Below are positions 58,185 to 64,000 of a stretch of 64,000 nt of DNA, piece by piece (positions within the stretch are counted from its first letter, which is position 1; the number at the start of each line of letters is the position of its first letter). Both the position numbers and the translations under genes were made by a program. The stretch is from Tanypteryx hageni (taxonomy: Eukaryota > Arthropoda > Insecta > Odonata > Petaluridae): the NCBI GenBank assembly GCA_028673005.1, contig CM054118.1, forward strand, positions 63,855,401 through 63,919,400, in the 5' to 3' direction. The notes beneath the pieces are model-generated. The model was given only the letters and a program-made list of their open reading frames with translations, had not been told where the DNA came from and ran no database searches.

Positions 58185-60303
58185 ATGAATCCTTCCAATG
58201 ACACAGTGTGTGTAGTAATAGAAACGCCCTTTTCGCGATGGAGGGAGGACGATAAAAAAGATCTTTTACTTCTTGGGAGACCTACACCTCTTATAAGCGT
58301 GAGTGCAAAAAAGGAGATTAAATGTTCAGGAAAATCATACAACAAACATTTTAAAAATTCGTGGTACAATGAATATCCATGGTTATGCGGAAGTCATTAC
58401 TTGCAAAAACTATTTTGTTGGCCTAGCCTGCTTGTTGGAGTCAAGAAGCACATTTGGAACAAGGTGGGATTTTGTGACTTCTTGAACATTAATCGTGCTC
58501 TTCACAAACATTCAGATTCATCTGAACATCTTAAGTGCATGTTACAGTTCAATAATCTTGAAAAGAATAGGAATACAATTGTCAACGCCCTGAAGGAAAA
58601 TTCTCGGCTTTATCTCGCTCAATGCAATTAAAATGTTCGATTAAACAGGCTCTTCATGCACACGATCATTGACGCAGTCTTGTATCTAAGCAAACAAGAA
58701 CATGCATTCCGCGGACATTACGAAGGAACTTCTTCTCTGAACCGAGGAAATTTCAAAAAACTTTTATCCTTAATGATTTCAAGAAGTCCTGTAGAAATTC
58801 AAAGTCACTCTAAAAATATTAGTGGTGTATTCACTGGAGAGTCTAAGACAATACAAAATGAATTAATTGAATTTATTTCAGACTACATTCAAGCGTATGT
58901 TAAAATGAAATTAGTATTGCGGACTTCTTTTCTGTCCAGATAGACGATACTACCGACAGTACTAAAAAATCACAATGTTCAATCATATTGAGATTAATTA
59001 ATTCAGATGCTGAATTGGTAGAACGTTTCTTAGGATTTCATAATGTCAGTTCTGACCGAACATCACAAACTCTATTCAATTTAGTAGACACAGTTTTAGG
59101 GCAGTTTGATTACAGAATCAAACTGGTTGGCCAGTGTTACGATGCCACCAGCTTGATCTCTGGGCATTTGAATGGACTTCAAAATAAAGTAAAAGAAGAG
59201 GCTCCCCAAGCTGTCTTTGTCCACTGCTTAGCACATCGTCTGAACCTTGTATTGCAACAGAGTTGCAAACAAATTCCAAAATGCCGCATATTTTTCGCTA
59301 GCATTAGCGGGATACCCTCTTTTTTCCGTCATACGGCAAAACGAACTTACGCAATGGATACATTTATTGGAAGACGTATACCAACAGTGACACATACCCG
59401 CTGGTCTTCAAATTCAAAACTTCTCACTGTCGAGGAGTGGGATGGATTAAAAACTGTTTTCGAAAAAATTCTGGCGGACATCGAGTCAGGAGAGACAGCC
59501 GTTCGTCTTTCGAGAGGATTTCTGAATGAAATGCACGATTTTGACTTTGCATTTTTAGCTCTAGTTTAAATGACATTTTCCAAGTAACTAGTGTTTCATT
59601 TGGTGTTTTGCAAAAGAAATCCTTGGATATCAATTTCTGTGATTCCAAAATTAAAAGCACCTACAATATAATTGGCAATAAGAGGAATGAAGAATGCTAT
59701 GCTAAAATTTTTGAAACGGCCAAAAACAGAAGCGACCTGTCAGGAAGGAAGTACAGAAACTTAACGGAAGAGGAAATGGTTCTGAATTACAGAATGTTGT
59801 ACTATGAAATAATATATAGCATTTTAATGGAGATAAACACTAGATTTCAAGACATTAGTAAGCTAAGTTTTCTTGGCCTAGCGTATATTTTAAAATTTGA
59901 AGAGTACTCAACAATATTCCATTTAAGAAAATTCCGCGACTGAAAACTGAACTTGAACTGCTCTACCAAGATGTTCAATATAGGAATGTTCCCCTTACAA
60001 GAGTGATTTCACTTCTTCGTGAAAATGAATTACATAAGGACGTATTCCAATAGGCGTACAGGCTTTTTTCTTTAATTTTGACTATACCTTCAAGTGTATC
60101 AGTGGAAAGAAGTTTTTCGTGCTCGAATAGAATTAAGACGTACCTATGAAATTGAGTGTCACAACAGAGACCGTCTTCATTGGCGAATATTTCTATCCAA
60201 AAAGAACTCTTAAGTGAAATTATGAAAAGTCAGCCTTTTCATGAAGACATTGTGGATAAGTTCGCCGCCCTAAAAGACAGGCGAATCTCCTTAATTTACA
60301 AAA
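58185..60303 (+). pseudogene. hAT transposase (ZMYM1-like group), broken
   Basis: The first frame (58185-58631) starts MNPSNDTVCVVIETPFSRWREDD and includes the TTF-type region (YPWLCGSHYLQKLFCWPSLL...WNKVGFCDFLNINRALHKHSDSSEHLKC). The frame then shifts through FRGHYEGTSSLNRGNFKKLLSLM and QIDDTTDSTKKSQCSIILRLI (catalytic Asp region) to VGQCYDATSLISGHLNGLQ (second Asp region), FVHCLAHRLNLVLQQSC, the CxxH/LNL motif, and THTRWSS. A third block covers YNIIGNKRNEECYAKIF. The C-terminal hAT dimerisation motif (IPSSVSVERSFSCSNRIKTYL) lies near 60085-60150. At least four stops or shifts break about 650-700 codons. It would bind the element's termini and move it if intact. Confidence 0.85.
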
Positions 60304-60351
60304 AATAAGCGAGCATAATTGCAACAGCAACTATGTATAGGTTTGAAATTA

Positions 60352-61029
60352 CACTCAACCCTCGCTATACGAGCATCCGCTTTACGAGTTTTCGCTTACA
60401 CGAGATGGCCTTTTACATGCTTGTTTTTCACTGTTCGAGCTAATTTTTCGCTCTTACGTGGACAAAAAAGGATAAAGGAGCTAAAATTTTCGCTCTTACG
60501 AAATTTCCCCTATCTCGAGCTGCATTTCTACGTTCCACTTTAGAAATGGAGATCGAGGTTTTGTCTTCAAACGAAAACACAGATGTTCCATAACCTATAA
60601 GGCCGAACAAAAACTAAGACCTACCACCACCGCACCATAGCCGATGTCAACTTGTTTGGGTGAGTGCTCATTTCTCATTTTATTTTATCTCTTTAAAACG
60701 TAATTTAAGTATTACAAAGTATTCTTTCAATGTAATATATTTTTGCTTCGCTTTCATTTTCTATTTGGTAATTTTGGAGATGAACTTTTTTGCCGTATTT
60801 TTTATATGCAGAGCCGCCGGATTTTCAGTGTTTTTATGTATTATGAGTTTGATTGGTAAGTGTAATTTCAGTGTAAAACTTGGATGTATTAAGTGATTTT
60901 CTGAACTCGGGAACGTTTCGTAATGTTTTTCATGTACAGTTATGTGTATTTTTACTTCTCGTTATACGAGATTTCGCTTACGAGCAACTTTTTCGGAAGG
61001 GATTGAGCTCGTATAGCGAGGGATGGATG
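60352..61029. mobile_element. 678-bp pogo-type MITE nested in the hAT element
   Basis: Ends ca(c)tcaaccctcgctatacgag and ctcgtatagcgagggatggatg are inverted. TA flanks both ends (60350-60351 and 61030-61031). Subterminal 'cgctcttacg'/'cgagatttcgcttacgag' phrases repeat inside. Its insertion is younger than the surrounding hAT element. Confidence 0.8.
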
Positions 61030-61122
61030 TATTTAGCCCTGCGATGAATACCTATTTTTTATCCCTGACCTATATATGAACTTCACCTACTTTTCTGAGC
61101 ACGAGCCGCCACTGGTTTCAAT

Positions 61123-61682
61123 TAAGTTATTTCCAAAAGAAAACTAATAAATTATGAATTAAGTTTACATGATACATTATCTTGTATGTTTTGATTATTT
61201 TGAAGTATTCTCAGCAAAGGAACATAATGTTAAATAATTTGTGGCTTTTTTGTCACACGAAAACACTGTCTCGTACTAGTGTGATCGTTAATTTTGCCCC
61301 ATGGAAAAATACGTACTTTCTAATGCCATGGAGATTTTGCGAGTGATCATTTTTGCTTTCTTCACTAATTTAACGGCGCTTTCTCTTCGAACTTCTGTCA
61401 TCAAAATCGTCGCTTCCTTTGCTAAAAATAGTATTCCTAAAAATATAGATTTTTTGCGTAACAGTTGAAAAATATATCAATAATATAAAATCAGTCAAAC
61501 GAATGACTCCATTGCTGGATTGTATTTATAAATTTATAACTTCCTCTACAGATAACGAGCTGTTAATATTATTTAGACGCTGAATTCATTGAAGCAGCGT
61601 GATTGCGGGGGCGTGGATCATAGACGAAGTTGACCTTTTGTATCTCTTTTATCTCCTCGCAGGTCGCATTTAAAGAAGAACC
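61123..61682 (+). promoter_or_regulatory. Upstream region of the P450 gene with a likely 5' UTR acceptor
   Basis: No coding content. At 61646-61662 a pyrimidine stretch ends in cag just 20 bp before the start codon (tttatctcctcgcag), a good 3' splice site. The transcript leader is probably spliced from an upstream non-coding exon that I could not place. Confidence 0.45.
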
Positions 61683-61902
61683 ATGAGCATGTGGTCCAGC
61701 ACCCTCTCCCTAATTCCCCCTCACTCCCTCCCGACCATTATAGCCATGTCTGTCATCATCACGCTGGTATGCGCCACTGCAATAGCCATCTTCAAATACA
61801 ACAGACGGCGGGCACGCCTCGTAAAGCTTCTGGAGAAGATTCCTGGTCCACCGGCTCTGCCGATCATAGGAAACACCATTGAGATAAACGTAGAACACGA
61901 CG
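61683..61902 (+). CDS. Cytochrome P450, CYP4-like, first coding exon (partial gene)
   Basis: ATG at 61683 opens 73 codons, ending GAC G|GTAAGG. After a short luminal stretch (MSMWSSTLSLIPPHSLPT) comes a membrane anchor (IIAMSVIITLVCATAIAIF, about residues 19-37), a basic stop-transfer stretch (KYNRRRARLVKLLEK), and the proline hinge PGPPALPIIGNTIEINVEHD. This pattern, especially the '(L)EKIPGPPALPIIGN...INVEHD' end, matches the N-terminus of insect CYP4 enzymes, microsomal monooxygenases acting on fatty acids, hormones or xenobiotics. The exon ends one base into a codon (phase 1). The heme-binding and other exons must lie beyond 64000. Subfamily not resolved; CYP4C-like is a guess. Confidence 0.85.
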
Positions 61903-64000
61903 GTAAGGTCCAATGGGAAAGCAAGAGGATGTCGAAATAGAAATTAATTAATTTCCAATTCTCAGAGATAGAGAAACCGAATGTCTTCAGATTGAAAAAA
62001 TCTGATGTGGCCACCGCATGACTTTCTCCATACCTGTAATATTTTTAAAAATTTCAAATAGGTTACATAATAATAAATATTTTAAGAAACTGCTAGAAAA
62101 TTTTAGACTACAAAGAACAGAAATAGGCTCAAACCATAGCCTTCCGATATTGGATATAGCCACAAAGCTACAACAATTAAGAAAAGGAAAAGGAGCATTA
62201 CTAATTGTAAGACGTAACTAAGCGTCAATTGTTAACAATAGTCGTAGGTAGGTGGCAGCTAAATATATAGGATATCTCTTAAACAATGCATTATATGGAA
62301 AAATGTTTCAAACAAAGGTCGCAGAAAATACAATTTCCTACAACCTTTATTCCAATGCATTTTTACATTTATCAAATATTAAAGCAATTATCTCAAAATA
62401 ACGGATGTGGCAAGAGTAAACACCCACTTCCGGTTGACCGATTTTTTTCCAAAAACTAATCAGTTCTTGCAACTTTCATAAAAATGTTAAATATAAAATT
62501 TCGCGTTGACCTGATTAATAGTTTTTGAGTTAGAGAACCCACAAAAAATCTGTCACACACACAGACATTGAGAAAATAGCCAAAACGTGTTCATGGGACC
62601 TCAAAACGTGTATTTCCATTGAAATCTCGAAGTCGATTTTTTTCATGAAAACAATACTTTCCTCTATACTACGTATGGAGCAAGTAAAAATTAAGAAAAC
62701 ATGTTATTCCCTCATTTTATAACCTGTGATGACAGGAATTGTACTATTGACACCTCAAATTAATATGCTATATTCTCAGTTTCAAATCGTTCTCTTCTCT
62801 TTCTCGCTTCTTGTTACGATTTTATTAATTTTTTTGTAGTTTTCTTTAATTATGGTATTTATTTATAATTTCTTGTGATAAGTTTTTCATTTCTTTCTAT
62901 TCTCCTTCCTCTTCCCATTCCTTAAACAATTCCTCTTCTGCTCTCTGCGCTTCTATTCCTGTTTCTTTATCTATGGATCTCAGAAATTCTTACCAGAGTC
63001 CATAGTGGGGCAATGCTGTTTAATCCAGAGGAAGGAGTTATCAGAGGTTGGCTGGGGACAACACCTTGGGTGCTGATCTACTCAAGCAAAGGTGTAGAGG
63101 TATTCACATCTCATTATTGATGTCATGTGCTAGTGTAACGTATCGCCATATTCCACATTGCCACTTTACACTTTTGCTATGGAACCTTGAAATGAGAATT
63201 GTTTCTCTGTTGGTAGTATTTCATGGGAAATATTTTTTTAATTTGAAAGTTGAAGATGCTTGAGCCTTATAAATTTGGATTAAAAAATCACATCTTTTAA
63301 AAATAGAAGTAATATCAATTGTTATATAAATCTTGTTCTCAACTTGTTTTTGATGCATGTGCATTTTATATTTATTTTATTTTTGCTCTACTCTGCCTAA
63401 ATTTATTGTTTATGGTTCATTTTGTTCCACATTGTAAGTTGAAATTTTTCTCCAGATTCAATTTCAAATATTTATGAACGCGGAACATAATTTGGAGGCC
63501 ATGGGACTTATACATTGCTTCACAAGATTGCAAACTCATGCTGAGAGTTGGCACAATACTGATTAGAAAAGTCATACATACATAAAGCACAAACTAATTC
63601 TTTAGCAGCAATTTTCAAGAAAAATCAATAGATAAAGATGGTAAGTGAAAATTTCTGAACTGTGAAACTGATGTTGTTGATATTGTACTTAAATAACCAT
63701 AAAACCCTGATAAGATAATCCTCTTCAACTTTAATCCACTTGGGAGGGTGTATTGGATTAAATATATAATTTTTGGTAAGGAAGAATTTCTGAGAATGGA
63801 TTTATCTGGTCTATTTTATTATTATTCTCTACTTGTGTACACTTGTAAGTTATGAGCATCTGTTCTTGCTATCAACTTACATTTTAATGGTTGTTCATTC
63901 CTTTTCACCTCTCATTTTATTTCACAAATATCTTCATCTTCAGCCAAAAACTATTTTTCCATAATGTTATTTCATGAAGGACTCGAGAACATATGAATTC
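61903..64000 (+). other. Intron 1 of the P450 gene, continuing past the window
   Basis: No further P450 exon recognised. 62420-62640 has phrases ('cacttccggttgaccgatt', 'gttgacctgattaatagtttttgagtta', 'caaaacgtg') that I have met in dispersed insect repeats. The rest is AT-rich. Confidence 0.55.

Larger units (their letters stand above)
56077..61114 (+). mobile_element. 5.0-kb hAT transposon with both termini
   Basis: Ends cagtggcggct and agccgccactg are perfect 11-bp inverted repeats. Flanks gtttcaac (56069-56076) and gtttcaat (61115-61122) match at 7 of 8. It contains one broken hAT transposase on the plus strand (58185-60303), a long GA microsatellite (56771-56852), a hAT-like fragment at 56520-56585, and a nested TA-flanked MITE (60352-61029). 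Confidence 0.9.

Noticed and set aside
58303..58485. 60-aa frame inside the hAT transposase
   Set aside because: Alternative frame of the transposase N-terminal region; the +0 frame at 58185 carries the family motifs.
61710..62014. Minus-strand frames over the P450 exon
   Set aside because: Antisense shadows of the first P450 exon.

Overview
This is a TE-rich, AT-rich chromosomal window from an animal, most likely an insect. The evidence is spliced genes with GT-AG introns, an insect-type beta-carbonic anhydrase (vertebrates lack this class), the first exon of a CYP4-type P450, and dense hAT, pogo/Tigger, piggyBac, mariner and non-LTR copies. I could not fix the order or species. Nothing prokaryotic or viral is evident.

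Three host genes are supported. (1) Beta-carbonic anhydrase, minus strand, 13402-14594: five exons that join without a break into 255 aa. (2) A UAP56-interacting-factor-like (UIF/FYTTD1-like) mRNA-export adaptor, plus strand, 16875-29236: seven exons, 384 aa, with an N-terminal SLDEIIKLKR motif, a GR-rich tract made by an 18-bp minisatellite, and a C-terminal LNERFG motif. (3) The first coding exon of a CYP4-like P450, plus strand, 61683-61902, whose remaining exons lie beyond the right edge. Genes 1 and 2 are divergent and are now separated by a decayed Tc1/IS630-type transposase with a 21-bp tandem repeat beside it.

Layout. 1-4.1 kb: hAT and pogo termini, then a 2.75-kb composite with ~490-bp inverted arms; its centre holds a tRNA-Gly-like gene and a heat-shock-type promoter (HSE cluster, CCAAT, TATA, initiator). 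4.5-6.9 kb: remnants of two pogo-type transposases and a hAT transposase. 9.0-11.3 kb: non-LTR retrotransposon with an internal deletion, plus a tRNA-derived SINE. 13.4-29.2 kb: the two divergent genes, whose large introns carry MITEs, fold-back elements, a SINE and pogo relics. 29.6-33.2 kb: mariner MITE, hairpin repeat, and a third copy of the arm repeat from 1.3 kb. 34.2-37.2 kb: integrase-bearing element resembling Ginger transposons, invaded by a hAT MITE. 37.6-38.5 kb: three hAT MITEs in a row. 38.8-41.8 kb: nearly complete piggyBac relic with an unusual CTAA target duplication. 42-56 kb: intergenic, with scattered MITEs, a 147-bp tandem array split by a LINE, and a long hairpin. 56.1-61.1 kb: a 5.0-kb hAT element with both termini, a broken transposase and a nested pogo-type MITE. 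61.6-64 kb: start of the P450 gene.

The strongest unexplained structures are the inverted-repeat composite with its heat-shock promoter (1.3-4.1 kb), the tRNA-like gene in an extended stem, a possible poison exon in the UIF-like gene, the string of adjoining MITEs, and the 147-bp array. All identifications come from reading the sequence; no database search was run.
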